Positions 1-9,359 of a stretch of 64,000 bases of DNA are shown in pieces. The stretch spans positions 248,001 through 312,000 of the forward strand of contig NZ_JAUFQF010000002.1 of NCBI RefSeq assembly GCF_030409635.1, given 5' to 3'. The position numbers and the translations under genes were made by a program. Positions within the stretch are counted from its first letter, which is position 1. Each line of letters opens with the position of its first letter. The notes under the pieces were generated by a model. That model was given only the letters and a program-made list of their open reading frames with translations, searched no databases and had not been told where the DNA came from. The stretch comes from Vibrio agarivorans (GTDB taxonomy: Bacteria; Pseudomonadota; Gammaproteobacteria; Enterobacterales; Vibrionaceae).

Positions 1-1
1 A

Positions 2-136
2 CAATCTGACGCTAAGCACCTGACGATTGAACGCTTGATTGCTGGTCTTGCTGTGCGACGTAAGGTATGTAAGCAAGTATTGGATGGCCACCTCGATGAA
101 GCCGTGTTCCGAGCGCTAGACGAGATGTCAGCCTAG
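2..136 (+). CDS. C-terminal end of a chromosome II initiator-like protein (probable RctB), cut by window edge
   Basis: An open frame enters from the left edge and ends at the TAG at 134-136, giving 44 residues ending in DEAVFRALDEMSA. The tail is basic and helical (LAVRRKVCKQVL). I call it probable RctB, the replication initiator of the second Vibrio chromosome, mainly from context: the following genes (DUF3283 type, YebC, dehydrogenase, malT-malPQ-glgB) follow rctB in V. cholerae, and parS2-type sites lie nearby. RctB binds 12-mer and 39-mer sites at ori2. The fragment has no catalytic motif, so any other protein with a helical C-terminus remains possible. Confidence 0.45.
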   Translation, partial: QSDAKHLTIERLIAGLAVRRKVCKQVLDGHLDEAVFRALDEMSA

Positions 137-397
137 ATGTTTGTTTGCGAGAAGCAACGTTTAAGAGAACAACGCCGTTGGTATGAATCAAAGAGTGTGA
201 CAAGTGTAACAGCGTTTAATGTTTGAAATGACTGTTTACACTTGGCGATAAAAACAACCGTTTTCGTGCATTTCTCTGACATTTAACTGACATTACGACA
301 CCGGCTGCCTCCTAGTATAGAAAGCGAATAGACAACCTTTTGTCCTTTCTGATGAAATTAGATTGGCTCATATTGTTACATTCATTCTGAATAGTTC

Positions 398-425
398 GCG
401 AGTTCTTAGGAGCTCGCATTTTTTT
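398..425 (+). terminator. Intrinsic terminator
   Basis: The arms GCGAGTTC (398-405) and GAGCTCGC (410-417) form an 8-bp stem with one G-U pair around a TTAG tetraloop, followed by a run rich in T (419-425). It lies 260 bases after the stop of the preceding gene. It therefore either ends a long 3' UTR or ends an independent small RNA beginning somewhere in 240-330. Confidence 0.65.
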
Positions 426-521
426 GTCTCGTGTTTTCCCTCCCCATGGCATTCCTGCCACTTTGCTGTAATTGTTATTACTCTTGTTGTGCCTTCGTAG
501 ATTCAATGACGAGATCGTATT

Positions 522-565
522 CTCCTTGATCATGCTTTCGTTATTTTGTGACTTACCTTGATCAT
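522..565 (-). promoter_or_regulatory. Two ATGATCAAGG motifs resembling RctB 12-mers
   Basis: On the minus strand ATGATCAAGGAG (533-522) and ATGATCAAGGTA (565-554) lie 32 bp apart, about three helical turns, in the same orientation. Known RctB 12-mers at Vibrio ori2 have the form ATGATCAAGAGA with a central GATC. The first nine bases match. The motif also arises by chance in coding DNA (Met-Ile-Lys) elsewhere in this window, so only the tandem placement next to the probable rctB makes it notable. Confidence 0.3.
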
Positions 566-872
566 CTTTCCGAACGAGAGTTAACGCACCGCTAGTCGAG
601 GGTGAATATGCGTAGTAGTTCGTAGTGAGTAGAGAGCGCGATTTGAAGGCGTTGGAGCGAGAAAATGTGACACAGCGCTGATGATAAAACAAACAGCGTA
701 TTTTCGTAAATGTAATCGTGAAATTGACCCAACGCAAAGCAATATTGAGTGAATTGTCAGTTGAGTTTTGGAAGCGTAATCTCAGTCACAGAAAGAGAGA
801 GAAAATCTTAACAAGGGAATCGTCATTTGCTACTGATTAGGTGTTGAAACATGGTTTTATCAGGAGGAAACA

Positions 873-1070
873 ATGTCCATTAATTCTATTGACCATGATG
901 AAATGTCAACCATCACTCATAAATGGGATCACGACAACATGCCTGACGATGTTCAGCCAACCAAGCAGGTGAAATGTGCGGAAGCTCGTCGTCGTATCGA
1001 AATGCTCAAGGAAATTAGAGAGAGCGGCCTCACAATGGAAGAGGCGAGAGAGTTAGGTTTGATCCATTAA
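873..1070 (+). CDS. Small hypothetical protein (65 aa)
   Basis: Starts at ATG behind a strong AGGAGG-type site (CAGGAGGAAAC, 861-871) and is followed at once by an intrinsic terminator, so it looks like a real monocistronic gene. The 65-residue product is acidic at the N-terminus and has a basic amphipathic helix (EARRRIEMLKEIRESGLTME) in the second half, ending EARELGLIH. No signal peptide or membrane segment is visible. I do not recognise a named family. The RR..E..KEIRE pattern recalls small regulatory or envelope-associated vibrio proteins, but no function can be given. Confidence 0.75.
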   Translation: MSINSIDHDEMSTITHKWDHDNMPDDVQPTKQVKCAEARRRIEMLKEIRESGLTMEEARELGLIH

Positions 1071-1078
1071 TCTTTCGA

Positions 1079-1109
1079 GGGTGGCGTTCACGTCACCCTT
1101 ATTGTTTTT
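1079..1109 (+). terminator. Intrinsic terminator of the 65-aa gene
   Basis: GGGTGGCG (1079-1086), loop TTCA, CGTCACCC (1091-1098), then TTATTGTTTTT. The 8-bp stem has one mismatch. It begins 9 bases after the stop codon. Confidence 0.75.
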
Positions 1110-1232
1110 GTAGTGCCCCTTCAGTAATCGCTGTATGGAGACTACCGCCTAGATTTCAAACTCACACCTTTGGTTCACTTCCGTGTATACTGTGTGCCTT
1201 ATGTACCAACTTGTCAGTGCGAGTAACCCGAA

Positions 1233-1439
1233 ATGTCTCATAATTTGTCACTTTTAGACGCCAGCGCAAAAAATGTTATTGAGCTGGACAAGCAAGCTTC
1301 GTTTATCGTTTGGAAAGTCAAAAATGGCAAAGGAACCTTCGAGGAAGTTCAAAACCAGTTGGACAAATTGACCGATCCTGCAGAGCAAGAGACGTTTCAA
1401 GCATCAGTGATGAAATATCGTCAGATGATGGGTCTGTAA
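1233..1439 (+). CDS. DUF3283-type small protein
   Basis: A 68-residue soluble protein beginning MSHNLSLLDASAKNVIELDKQ and ending VMKYRQMMGL. The pattern ELDKQASFIVWKVKNGKGTFEEV resembles the DUF3283 family of short vibrio proteins, which is an assignment from memory. There is no signal peptide and no cysteine. Function is unknown. It lies between the 65-aa gene, from which a terminator separates it, and the YebC-type gene, 113 bp downstream. In vibrios it is a constant neighbour of the chromosome II origin region. No strong Shine-Dalgarno sequence is visible before the ATG. Confidence 0.7.
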   Translation: MSHNLSLLDASAKNVIELDKQASFIVWKVKNGKGTFEEVQNQLDKLTDPAEQETFQASVMKYRQMMGL

Positions 1440-1552
1440 GGGTTGTTATTGGTCAAAGAACACCGAACTAAACGGTTTAGTTAATTGAAAAGGGCAATGG
1501 TTTTGCTAAAATCTTTGCCGTTAAAAATCGAAACACTAGAGAGAACATCCCG

Positions 1553-2269
1553 ATGGGAAGAAGTTTTGAAGTGCGCAAAGCCTCAATGGCGAAAACTGCA
1601 GGCGCAAAAATTAAAGTTTATTCTAAGTACGGTAAAGAGATTTACGTTTGTGCAAAAAATGGCGGTTCTGATCCTGATATGAACCTATCGCTTAAGCACC
1701 TAATTGCAAAGGCGAAGAAAGACCAAGTTCCAGCACACGTTATTGATAAGGCACTAGACAAAGCGAGCGGTGGCGGTGGTGAAGATTACCAACCAGCGCG
1801 CTACGAAGGCTTTGGCCCAGGTGGCACTAGCGTGATCGTTGACTGTCTGACTGATAACGGCAACCGTACATTCCAAGATGTTCGCCAATGCTTTGTAAAA
1901 ACAGGCGCGAAAATTGGTGTAGAAGGTTCGGTTTCTCACATGTTTGCTCACCAAGCGGTATTCCAGTTTAAGGGCGAAGATGATGAAGTGGTACTTGAAG
2001 CTCTGATGATGGAAGACGTTGATGTGACTGACGTTGAGCTAGAAGACGGTGTGATCACTGTGTTCGCTCCAACCACAGAGTTCTTCAAAACTAAAACTGC
2101 ACTGAACGCGGCATTCCCAGATGTGACTCTTGATGTCGAAGAGATCACGTTTGTTCCTCAGACTCACACGCCAGTAGCTGGTGAAGATGCTGAGAAGTTC
2201 CAGAAGTTCCTGGACATGCTTGACGACTGTGATGACGTTCAACAGGTTTATCATAACGCTGAGCTTTAA
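1553..2269 (+). CDS. YebC/PmpR-family protein (DNA-binding or ribosome-stalling relief)
   Basis: The 238-residue product starts [21 protein letters not shown], the short N-terminus typical of the YeeN branch of the YebC family rather than the MAGHSKWANI start of true YebC. Family hallmarks follow: [21 protein letters not shown] near the middle and the acidic C-terminal domain ending [11 protein letters not shown]. YebC/TACO1 proteins were first described as transcriptional regulators (PmpR), and more recent work links them to relief of ribosome stalling. The length is right for the family. It is followed by a perfect 14-bp terminator at 2327. The upstream ATG at 1485 gives a shadow frame. Confidence 0.9.
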   Translation: MGRSFEVRKASMAKTAGAKIKVYSKYGKEIYVCAKNGGSDPDMNLSLKHLIAKAKKDQVPAHVIDKALDKASGGGGEDYQPARYEGFGPGGTSVIVDCLTDNGNRTFQDVRQCFVKTGAKIGVEGSVSHMFAHQAVFQFKGEDDEVVLEALMMEDVDVTDVELEDGVITVFAPTTEFFKTKTALNAAFPDVTLDVEEITFVPQTHTPVAGEDAEKFQKFLDMLDDCDDVQQVYHNAEL

Positions 2270-2326
2270 TCATTGCGGGCTGTCTTTGACAGTGAATCGC
2301 GTATGATAAGTTAATCTGGTATCAAA

Positions 2327-2366
2327 AATGCCCGCACAAGCGCCTTGCTTGTGCGGGCATTTTATT
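2327..2366 (+). terminator. Strong intrinsic terminator after the YebC-family gene
   Basis: AATGCCCGCACAAG (2327-2340) and CTTGTGCGGGCATT (2348-2361) pair perfectly over 14 bp around a 7-base loop and are followed by TTATT. A-rich sequence on the left also allows it to work in reverse. Confidence 0.85.
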
Positions 2367-2471
2367 ATGCGTCTCTTGACCAATAATATCTCAACAGTGC
2401 GTCTAGGCAGTGACATCGCTGCTCAATAGCGCTAACGTGTTGTAAACAAATCGACGATGAAAGGATTGGCA

Positions 2472-3341
2472 ATGAAAGTTACTTTTCTTGGCTTAGGTGT
2501 CATGGGATTCCCTATGGCAGGGCACCTCACCAAAGCGGGCTTTGATGTGACAGTATTTAACCGCACTCACGCAAAAGCAGTTGCGTGGGGAGAAGCATTT
2601 TCTGGCCACGTGGCCTCAACGGTACAAGAGGCAGTGTGTGAAGCCGACGTGGTGTTGCTGTGTGTCGGCAATGACGATGATGTTCGTAGCATGACCACAA
2701 GTAAAAGTGGGGCGCTTCACTCCATGAAAGCGGGGGCAATTCTTGTTGATCATACAACGACGTCTGCCAGCCTAGCGGAAGAGCTCTCACAAGCGGCTCA
2801 GAGCCATTCTATTCGATTTATGGATGCACCAGTCTCAGGAGGCCAAGCCGGTGCGGAGAATGGCGTTCTGACGATTATGTGTGGTGGCGACCAAGCGTTG
2901 TTTGATGAACTGCAACCGGTTTTTTCTGCTTACGGTAAGTCGTCGGTGTTGATGGGTGCGGTAGGGCAGGGACAGCGCGCCAAGATGGTCAATCAAATTT
3001 GTATTGGTGGTGTATTATCTGGCTTGTCGGAAGGGCTTTTGTTAGCGGAAAAATCAGGTTTAGATATCGCGACTGTCGTTGACTGCTTAAAGCATGGCGC
3101 GGCGGGCTCTTGGCAAATGGAGAATCGCGGTGTCACCATGTCGCAAGATAAGTTCGATTTTGGCTTTGCGATTGATTGGATGATCAAAGATCTTGGTTTT
3201 TGTCTTGATGAAGCAGAGCGCCAAGGCGTCACATTACCTCTGACGGAAAAAGTGATTGCGCAGTATCGTCAGCTGAGTTCGCAAGGTGACAACCGAATGG
3301 ATACATCGGTATTAATTCGCGCATTGCGCCAAGAGCAGTAA
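2472..3341 (+). CDS. NAD(P)-dependent 3-hydroxyisobutyrate-type dehydrogenase
   Basis: A beta-hydroxyacid dehydrogenase of the 3-hydroxyisobutyrate / tartronate-semialdehyde reductase family (289 aa). These enzymes oxidise a 3-hydroxy acid to its semialdehyde, or the reverse, with NAD(P). The Rossmann motif FLGLGVMGFPMAGHL is at the N-terminus, the substrate loop DAPVSGGQAGAENG near residue 120, and the catalytic-lysine helix GQGQRAKMVNQ near 170. The start is set at 2472 because AAAGGA lies 8 bases before this ATG; the in-frame ATG at 2457 has no such site. The exact substrate cannot be told. A parS2-type site begins 6 bases after the stop codon. Confidence 0.88.
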   Translation: MKVTFLGLGVMGFPMAGHLTKAGFDVTVFNRTHAKAVAWGEAFSGHVASTVQEAVCEADVVLLCVGNDDDVRSMTTSKSGALHSMKAGAILVDHTTTSASLAEELSQAAQSHSIRFMDAPVSGGQAGAENGVLTIMCGGDQALFDELQPVFSAYGKSSVLMGAVGQGQRAKMVNQICIGGVLSGLSEGLLLAEKSGLDIATVVDCLKHGAAGSWQMENRGVTMSQDKFDFGFAIDWMIKDLGFCLDEAERQGVTLPLTEKVIAQYRQLSSQGDNRMDTSVLIRALRQEQ

Positions 3342-3346
3342 ACAGT

Positions 3347-3359
3347 TTTACACTGTAAA
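3347..3359. other. parS2-type centromere site
   Basis: TTTACACTGTAAA is a perfect 6-bp dyad around one base and matches the published consensus TTTACANTGTAAA for chromosome II parS sites of Vibrio, bound by ParB2. It sits between the dehydrogenase stop codon and a bidirectional terminator, outside any gene. The second site in this window is at 14132. Confidence 0.75.
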
Positions 3360-3453
3360 TGTGAGAAGCCTAAACAAGCTGAACCAAAGCGACTTTGACT
3401 TAGTCTTCAGCGTTTTGGGTCTTTCATGATCTCATCTTAAAAATGAACGAAAA

Positions 3454-3486
3454 AAAGAGCGCCAGCGAGTAACGCAGGCGCTCTTT
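3454..3486. terminator. Bidirectional terminator between the dehydrogenase and malT
   Basis: AAAGAGCGCC (3454-3463) and GGCGCTCTTT (3477-3486) form a perfect 10-bp stem. A T-rich run follows on the + strand and an A6 run precedes it, so it can stop both convergent transcripts. Confidence 0.8.
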
Positions 3487-3507
3487 CTATTTTTCGCTTC
3501 GCTATCT

Positions 3508-6216
3508 CTAATAGCCCATTAACTGCAGTAGGTTTTCTGCCGTGCGGATTGCCTCTTTGCGGTTGGCGATGTTGAGCTTTTGATACAAGTTGCGAATATG
3601 GGTTTTAATCGTTGTACCTGCGACATCCAGCTCTTGCGCAATCTGCTCGTTACTAAACCCAGAGTAGATCAGGCCAAGTACTTGCCACTCTCGCTGCGTG
3701 AGAGGGCTGGTGCGCACTAGTTCAGGAATATTTGGGTGATTGACCAGCTTCTCAACAAACTCTTCATCAAAGTGTACTGAGCGACTGCGCTGCGTGGTTG
3801 AGATGTCTTTCATCAGCTGCTGCGCTCGGTGACGCTCAAGATCCCCAAGTTCGGTCTTGTGGGTCAGTTTTTCAAGCAGGTGGCCAATTTTGCTGCCATC
3901 AACAAGGAAGTTACCCAAAATACCGGTTTGGTTGGTCATCTCTAAGGCGTACTTGAGCTTCGCTCGTGCTTCATCGTCTTCACCTTTGCTCGCAAGCAAA
4001 ATAGTTTCGACAATTAGGTTACGGTTCGTATCCGTCACTAGCTGATGCTTATCTGCCTCTTGCTGCAGGAAGCTAAGCGTCTCTTGTGCTTGCTCAAACT
4101 CACCTAAGTTAATGTAGGCGCGTACGATATTGCGCCACTGTAACTGAGTAAAGTGGTTACACGCTTTATCTGGGCGAGTAGCAGTCTCTAGCCACTGCTG
4201 GATCGCACCACTGTCACCACGCGCCTGCCAGAAGAGCAGTAAGGAGAGTGAGGCATTCGCCGTCCAATCAACGTGGTAGGTGGATTGCTTCATCATGTGC
4301 TCGATTTGCTTGATGAACTTAGCTGCCTTATCAAGCTCACCACGACCAATCGCGATGCGTGCCAGCATAGAGTAGGAATGAAGGTGACGTGGGTCACTGT
4401 CGTTGCCAAGTACTTCAATCCCTTGGTAAGCACACACCTCAGCTTCATCCAATCGATTCCAGCACCACAACAGCTGTGAGCGGATACGCAGCAAGAACTC
4501 ATTCATTGGCAATTGCTGAAGTTGATGCTCCTCAATGAGCTTAAAGGCGTTGTCTTGTACTTCGTAGGCCGCTTGAACGTAACCTTGAGCAATTAAGATC
4601 TCGCTCTGTTGCAGCATTGCCCACAACGCTTGATGGTAAACCTGATATTGACGAGCAAGCTTCTCTGTTTGTTGCATCATCGGCAGCGCACGACTGAGAT
4701 GGCCAAGTACGTGGTTGACTTCGCCGACAACAGACGTGGCGACAATGCGGCTACGATATACCGTGTGATCAAGTTGACTGAGCGCCAGTTCCGCCAGCTC
4801 AAGTGCTTGCTCAGGCTGGTTTTGGTTAATCGCTACCTGTGCTTTTAGTGCATTAAGCTCACCTTGCTCTTTGGAGGATAGAGTGACATCGTACTCTTCC
4901 ATGTGCTCAATCGCGGTGGTGAGCATGTCACCTACCTTGTTATAGCCATTGAGACTCTGCTCAACCCACGCTTGCAGCATCACGAGTTTCGGTACTGTGT
5001 AAAGCTGCTCTGGCGATAGGCTGCTGATCGCTTTTTCAAGGGACTCTAGCTCGCCTTGGTTGAACATCTTCCATCCGTGCTCACGCAGAATACCTGCCAT
5101 TAGCTCAGTATCATTCGACATTTGAGCATGGCTGAGGGCGCGATGAGGCATACCTTGTTCTAGCCAAGCTTGCGCCGCTGCTTGGTGTAACTCTCCCTCT
5201 TTTTGTGGGATCCGTGCTTGACGCTCGTGAGCAAGAAACTCTGCAAACAGATTATGGAAGCGATACCAGTTGTGCTCTCCCTCAAGAGGGTAGACAAACA
5301 AACCATAGCGATTGAGAGACTCAAGCATGCTTAGTGCGTCTTCGCGCTTAGTCAAGGTGCAGACGAGGGTATCGTTGAAGTGATCCAGTACAGAACATTC
5401 CAACAAGAACTGGCGTGTCTCTTGATCAAGAAGATCGAAAACTTCCTCAATCAGATAGTCCCAAAGATGGGCGTGATTGAATTGTGAAACTGACTCAGCC
5501 GATTGTACTAAGGTACGCTGTTGGTGCTGAGCTTGTAAAGCGATCAACTGCAGCGCAGATGGCCAGCCTTCCACATAGGTGCGAAGGCTATTCGCAGTTT
5601 GATCGTCAATGCCATCATCTACTCGCTGATTGAAGAAACGTGTCGTCTCTTCAGTATCAAATGCGAGCAGCTCGTTGCCAATCTCAATCATCAGGTCACG
5701 AACGCGCAGGTTAGCGGTGCCCAATGGCGGTGCAGATCGGCTTGTGACCACTAGCGTGAGATTGTCAGGCATATGTTTAAGGAAAAAGCGCATCGCTTCA
5801 TGAATTTCGTCATCATTAATGAGATGGTAGTCATCGATAACAATGTAGCTCTCTTGATAAAAGTCAGAAAGCTCAGTGAAGACTTCACCAAATAGTGAAT
5901 GCAATGATGAGAACTGGCGCTTCTCAGCCAGTTTTTGAGCATTTGGACAGCAGTTATCTGTCGCTTTGTTCAGCGCTTGCAAAAAATAGTTAATAAAGCG
6001 AAATGGGTCGTTATCACTCTCATCTACGCTATACCAACCGACATGCGTTTTATCTGCTAGCCACTGAGCTGCCATTGTGGTTTTACCGTAGCCAGCTGGC
6101 GAACGGAACAGTACTAATTTGTAGCAGTTAGCTTCTTGCAGCAAGTCTAAAACTCGTGGGCGTAGAATCGCGTTATGTAATCGGCCCGGGCGAGTTAACT
6201 TTGATGGTATCCACAT
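3508..6216 (-). CDS. malT: MalT, ATP- and maltotriose-dependent activator of the maltose regulon
   Basis: A STAND-class regulator of 902 residues, matching the 901 of E. coli MalT. The protein begins [13 protein letters not shown]. The Walker A loop SPAGYGKTT is near residue 45, a long TPR-like helical region fills the middle, and the C-terminus is a LuxR-type helix-turn-helix ([20 protein letters not shown] onward). In the family, ATP and maltotriose drive oligomerisation and binding to GGAKGA boxes. Three such boxes lie in the divergent promoter before malP. The start is taken at 6216, aligned with MLIPSKLSRP of E. coli; an in-frame ATG ten codons upstream is less likely. The gene points away from malPQ and ends at a shared terminator. 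Confidence 0.95.
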   Translation of the reverse strand: MWIPSKLTRPGRLHNAILRPRVLDLLQEANCYKLVLFRSPAGYGKTTMAAQWLADKTHVGWYSVDESDNDPFRFINYFLQALNKATDNCCPNAQKLAEKRQFSSLHSLFGEVFTELSDFYQESYIVIDDYHLINDDEIHEAMRFFLKHMPDNLTLVVTSRSAPPLGTANLRVRDLMIEIGNELLAFDTEETTRFFNQRVDDGIDDQTANSLRTYVEGWPSALQLIALQAQHQQRTLVQSAESVSQFNHAHLWDYLIEEVFDLLDQETRQFLLECSVLDHFNDTLVCTLTKREDALSMLESLNRYGLFVYPLEGEHNWYRFHNLFAEFLAHERQARIPQKEGELHQAAAQAWLEQGMPHRALSHAQMSNDTELMAGILREHGWKMFNQGELESLEKAISSLSPEQLYTVPKLVMLQAWVEQSLNGYNKVGDMLTTAIEHMEEYDVTLSSKEQGELNALKAQVAINQNQPEQALELAELALSQLDHTVYRSRIVATSVVGEVNHVLGHLSRALPMMQQTEKLARQYQVYHQALWAMLQQSEILIAQGYVQAAYEVQDNAFKLIEEHQLQQLPMNEFLLRIRSQLLWCWNRLDEAEVCAYQGIEVLGNDSDPRHLHSYSMLARIAIGRGELDKAAKFIKQIEHMMKQSTYHVDWTANASLSLLLFWQARGDSGAIQQWLETATRPDKACNHFTQLQWRNIVRAYINLGEFEQAQETLSFLQQEADKHQLVTDTNRNLIVETILLASKGEDDEARAKLKYALEMTNQTGILGNFLVDGSKIGHLLEKLTHKTELGDLERHRAQQLMKDISTTQRSRSVHFDEEFVEKLVNHPNIPELVRTSPLTQREWQVLGLIYSGFSNEQIAQELDVAGTTIKTHIRNLYQKLNIANRKEAIRTAENLLQLMGY

Positions 6217-6583
6217 CTTATTCTTACCCTGATTTATCCAATGCACCGTTAACGGTGTCTCTATTTATTCGTCATACGTGCCTAAAAGTAGGATGGTATG
6301 ACTGGGTATCGTCATGTTACTGAAAGAAAAACGCGAATGGCATTGATCCAACCCTCGTTTTCGCTCGCAATTCGTACATCTGGTACAACTACGCCCCATA
6401 TCTGTGGGCTTGGTCACAAAATGTAGTCATTTGTTCACTATTATTGAAATCGATTGCACTGCTTATTAGCACAAAAGTGATGGCTCGATAAATATTTGTG
6501 ACCAAGGTTATAAAAATCCCGATAACTCTAAAAAGGTTAATTTTTCTGTCATCGTTTACGGTTGTTTATAAAACGACCATGAG

Positions 6584-6641
6584 TGTGATCCGGTTCAACA
6601 CAAATTTGAGCAAATCGAGTGTCAGTGAGAGTTAGATCACT
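6584..6641. promoter_or_regulatory. Two possible CRP sites upstream of malP
   Basis: TGAGA-GTTAGA-TCACT (6626-6641) matches TGTGA-N6-TCACA at 8 of 10 positions. TGTGA-TCCGGT-TCAAC (6584-6599) matches less well. Maltose operons in gamma-proteobacteria are commonly activated by CRP together with MalT, and both sites lie just upstream of the MalT boxes. Sequence match alone; not proven. Confidence 0.45.
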
Positions 6642-6677
6642 TTATTTGCAAAGTAATAGGCTCTACGCCCTGTGCTC

Positions 6678-6707
6678 TCCTCCTATCCTCCACCCTATAC
6701 GGGAGGA
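6678..6707. promoter_or_regulatory. Cluster of three MalT boxes
   Basis: The MalT core GGAKGA appears as GGAGGA three times: minus strand at 6683-6678 and 6691-6686, plus strand at 6702-6707. The first two are 8 bp apart in the same orientation; the third is inverted. The malT gene is divergent and the target genes malP and malQ follow, so the functional link is strong. Confidence 0.65.
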
Positions 6708-6776
6708 TGTTTTGAAATAGGGGACAATGCACGATATATCGTAGATGGATTAAAACCAATAAGTGAGATTTCTCTA

Positions 6777-9230
6777 ATGAAACCTACTCAACAGAAAAAC
6801 TTTGACAAAGCTGCATTCCAAGCAGATGTTAAAAAACACCTTTCAGCGACTTACGCGACAACAGTAGAAACAGCTTCTCCTCGTGCATGGTACCTAGCAA
6901 TGGGCCGCGCACTAGCAGAACTAACAACGCTTGACTTGCTACAAACAGAGCAAGACCCAAAAATCAAACAAGCGAAAAGCGTTAACTACCTTTCACTAGA
7001 GTTCCTTATTGGCCGTTTGACAGGTAACAACCTGATCAGCATGGGTCTGTACGAGCAGATCACTGAAGCGATGGAAGAGCTAGGTCAAAACCTAACAGAT
7101 CTTCTAGAAGAAGAACGTGACCCATCACTAGGTAACGGTGGTCTAGGTCGTCTAGCAGCATGTTTCATGGATTCTTGTGCTGCACAAGAATACCCAACTG
7201 TAGGTTACGGCCTGCACTACGAATACGGTCTATTTAAGCAGTCATTTGAAGATGGCCGCCAGAAAGAAGCACCAGACGCATGGCGTGGTGTTGAGGGTTA
7301 CCCTTGGGAAGTGGCTCGTCCTGAACTTGCTCAAGAGATCGGTTTCTTTGGCCGCGTAGAAGTGGTTAACCAAGGCGGCAAAGAAGTCCGCAAATGGGTA
7401 CCAGGCATGACTGTGAAAGCAATGCCATGGGATCTACCTATCGTAGGTTACGAGTCAGAAACAGTGTATCCACTGCGTCTTTGGGAATGTCAGGCTCTTG
7501 CGCCTTTCTCTCTAGAGAGCTTCAACAACGGTGACTACTTCGAAGCTCAGCACGCACTGATCGATGCAGGTAACATCACGAAAGTTCTTTACCCGAACGA
7601 CAACCACGAGAAAGGTAAGACTCTGCGTCTAATGCAGCAGTACTTCCACTCAGCAGCATCGGTACGCGACATCCTACGTCGCCACGAAGCAGCAGGTTAC
7701 ACACTAGCGGATCTTCCTAAGCAAGAGACTATCCAGCTTAACGATACACACCCAACTATCGCTATCCCAGAATTGATGCGCATCCTTCTTGATGAGAAAG
7801 GCCTATCTTGGGAAGAAGCATGGGAAATCAGCTCGCACACATTCGCGTACACAAACCACACTCTATTGCCAGAAGCACTAGAGACTTGGTCTGAGTCGCT
7901 AATTCAGCGTCTACTTCCTCGTCACATGGAAATTATCTTTGAAATCAACCACCGCTTCCTACAAGAAGTACGTGCAATGTGGCCTGGTGATGGTGAGAAG
8001 CAAGCTAAGCTTTCTATCATCCAAGAAGGTTTCCACCGCATGGTTCGTATGGCTAACCTATGTGTTATCGGTTCATACGCAGTTAACGGTGTAGCAGCAC
8101 TTCACTCTGAGTTGGTGAAAGCTGACCTATTCCCAGAGTTCCACGAGATGTACCCAACTCGTCTACACAACGTAACGAACGGTGTGACACCTCGTCGTTG
8201 GTTGAAATTCTGTAACCCAGGTCTATCGGCTCTTATCACTGAGAAGATTGGTTCTGAGTGGCCAGCTAAGCTTGAACAGCTAGAAGGCATTGCGGAATTT
8301 GCTAACGATGCGAAATTCCAAAAAGAGTACATGGCTGTTAAGAAACAGAACAAACAGCGTCTAGCGGATTGGGTTAAAGAGAACATGGGTATCGAGCTAG
8401 ATACGAATGCTATCTTTGACGTGATGATCAAGCGTCTGCACGAGTACAAGCGCCAGCAGCTTGATTTGCTACACGTGTTGTCTCTATACCACCGCCTACT
8501 GAATGACCCAACGTTTGATATGACGCCACGCGTTGTATTCTTCGGCTCGAAAGCGGCGCCAGGTTACCACTTAGCGAAAGAGATCATCTTTGCGATTAAC
8601 AAGGTTGCTGAGAAAGTAAACAACGACCCTCGCCTAGGCGGTAAGCTGAAAGTGGTATTCATCCCTGACTACCGTGTAAGCATGGCTGAAATGTTGATCC
8701 CAGCGGCTGACGTTTCTCAGCAAATCTCTATGGCAGGTAAAGAAGCATCTGGTACGGGTAACATGAAGATGGCGCTTAACGGTGCCCTAACTATCGGTAC
8801 GATGGACGGTGCTAACGTTGAGATCCGTGAAGAAGTAGGCGATGAGAACATCTACATCTTCGGCTTAGATGTTGATGGTGTGAAACGCACACAAGCGGCA
8901 GGTTACAACCCATACGACTACTACAACGCTGACCCACTATTGAAAGCATCTCTAGACCTACTACTAGGTGATGAGTTCACTCCAGGTCAACCAGGTCTAC
9001 TACGTGCAACATACGACAGCCTACTAGATGGCGGTGACCCGTACCTATGTCTTGCTGACTTCGCGTCTTACGTGAAAGCTCACGAAGATATGGACGCGCA
9101 ATACCGTGACCAAGCAGGTTGGGCGAAGAAAGCGATTCTAAACACGGCGCTAGTTGGCAAGTTCAGCTCAGACCGTTCGATTCGCGACTACGTGAACAAC
9201 ATTTGGAAACTAGAAGCGGTTAACCGTTAA
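6777..9230 (+). CDS. malP: Maltodextrin/glycogen phosphorylase
   Basis: A GT35 phosphorylase of 817 residues that releases glucose-1-phosphate from alpha-1,4-glucans with pyridoxal phosphate. Seen motifs: SLEFLIGRL near residue 75, ERDPSLGNGGLGRLAACFMD near 120, and the C-terminal PLP-lysine signature EASGTGNMKMALNGALTIGT, whose lysine forms the Schiff base. ATG 6777 (MKPTQQKNF) fits the family length; the in-frame ATG at 6672 would place the coding region over the MalT boxes and is rejected. The malP name rests on MalT boxes and adjacent malQ, since glgP is very similar. Codon use is strongly biased, suggesting high expression. Two hairpins separate it from malQ. Confidence 0.93.
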   Translation: MKPTQQKNFDKAAFQADVKKHLSATYATTVETASPRAWYLAMGRALAELTTLDLLQTEQDPKIKQAKSVNYLSLEFLIGRLTGNNLISMGLYEQITEAMEELGQNLTDLLEEERDPSLGNGGLGRLAACFMDSCAAQEYPTVGYGLHYEYGLFKQSFEDGRQKEAPDAWRGVEGYPWEVARPELAQEIGFFGRVEVVNQGGKEVRKWVPGMTVKAMPWDLPIVGYESETVYPLRLWECQALAPFSLESFNNGDYFEAQHALIDAGNITKVLYPNDNHEKGKTLRLMQQYFHSAASVRDILRRHEAAGYTLADLPKQETIQLNDTHPTIAIPELMRILLDEKGLSWEEAWEISSHTFAYTNHTLLPEALETWSESLIQRLLPRHMEIIFEINHRFLQEVRAMWPGDGEKQAKLSIIQEGFHRMVRMANLCVIGSYAVNGVAALHSELVKADLFPEFHEMYPTRLHNVTNGVTPRRWLKFCNPGLSALITEKIGSEWPAKLEQLEGIAEFANDAKFQKEYMAVKKQNKQRLADWVKENMGIELDTNAIFDVMIKRLHEYKRQQLDLLHVLSLYHRLLNDPTFDMTPRVVFFGSKAAPGYHLAKEIIFAINKVAEKVNNDPRLGGKLKVVFIPDYRVSMAEMLIPAADVSQQISMAGKEASGTGNMKMALNGALTIGTMDGANVEIREEVGDENIYIFGLDVDGVKRTQAAGYNPYDYYNADPLLKASLDLLLGDEFTPGQPGLLRATYDSLLDGGDPYLCLADFASYVKAHEDMDAQYRDQAGWAKKAILNTALVGKFSSDRSIRDYVNNIWKLEAVNR

Positions 9231-9249
9231 TTTCCAAAGTACAAAGATT

Positions 9250-9317
9250 AGCCAAGGCAACCGCCTTGGCTCTTCTGTCACTATTGAAGATATTTTTAGA
9301 CTAACATTTTGTTAGTC
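9250..9317 (+). other. Two intercistronic hairpins between malP and malQ
   Basis: AGCCAAGGC / GCCTTGGCT (9250-9271, 9-bp stem, AACC loop) and GACTAACA / TGTTAGTC (9299-9317, 8-bp stem). Neither is followed by a proper T-run, so they are more likely mRNA-stability or partial-termination structures that adjust the malP:malQ ratio than full terminators. Confidence 0.5.
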
Positions 9318-9359
9318 AAACCCTACAGGATGAAGGTTAGCAGTCCTTCGGAGAGAGCG

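Larger units (their letters stand above)
137..872. other. 735-bp intergenic region downstream of the probable initiator gene
   Basis: No convincing gene on either strand. A 141-codon minus-strand frame (312-737) has no ribosome-binding site and shows no recognisable family. What the region does hold is a good intrinsic terminator at 398-425 on the + strand, with a long untranslated stretch before it that could be an initiator-gene 3' UTR or a small RNA, and two ATGATCAAGG motifs on the minus strand (522-565). The last 100 bases carry the promoter and leader of the small gene at 873. Confidence 0.5.
6217..6776. other. Divergent malT / malP control region (560 bp)
   Basis: No gene is seen. The right half holds likely CRP sites (6584-6641) and three GGAGGA MalT-box cores (6678-6707), about 70 to 100 bp before the malP start. 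The left half, next to malT, is AT-rich with no obvious operator. Confidence 0.6.

Noticed and set aside
312..737. 141-codon minus-strand frame
   Set aside because: No ribosome site, biased toward Arg/Ser/Asn, no family resemblance, and it crosses a terminator hairpin.
8102..8449. 115-codon minus-strand frame inside malP
   Set aside because: Antisense shadow of a strongly conserved enzyme gene.
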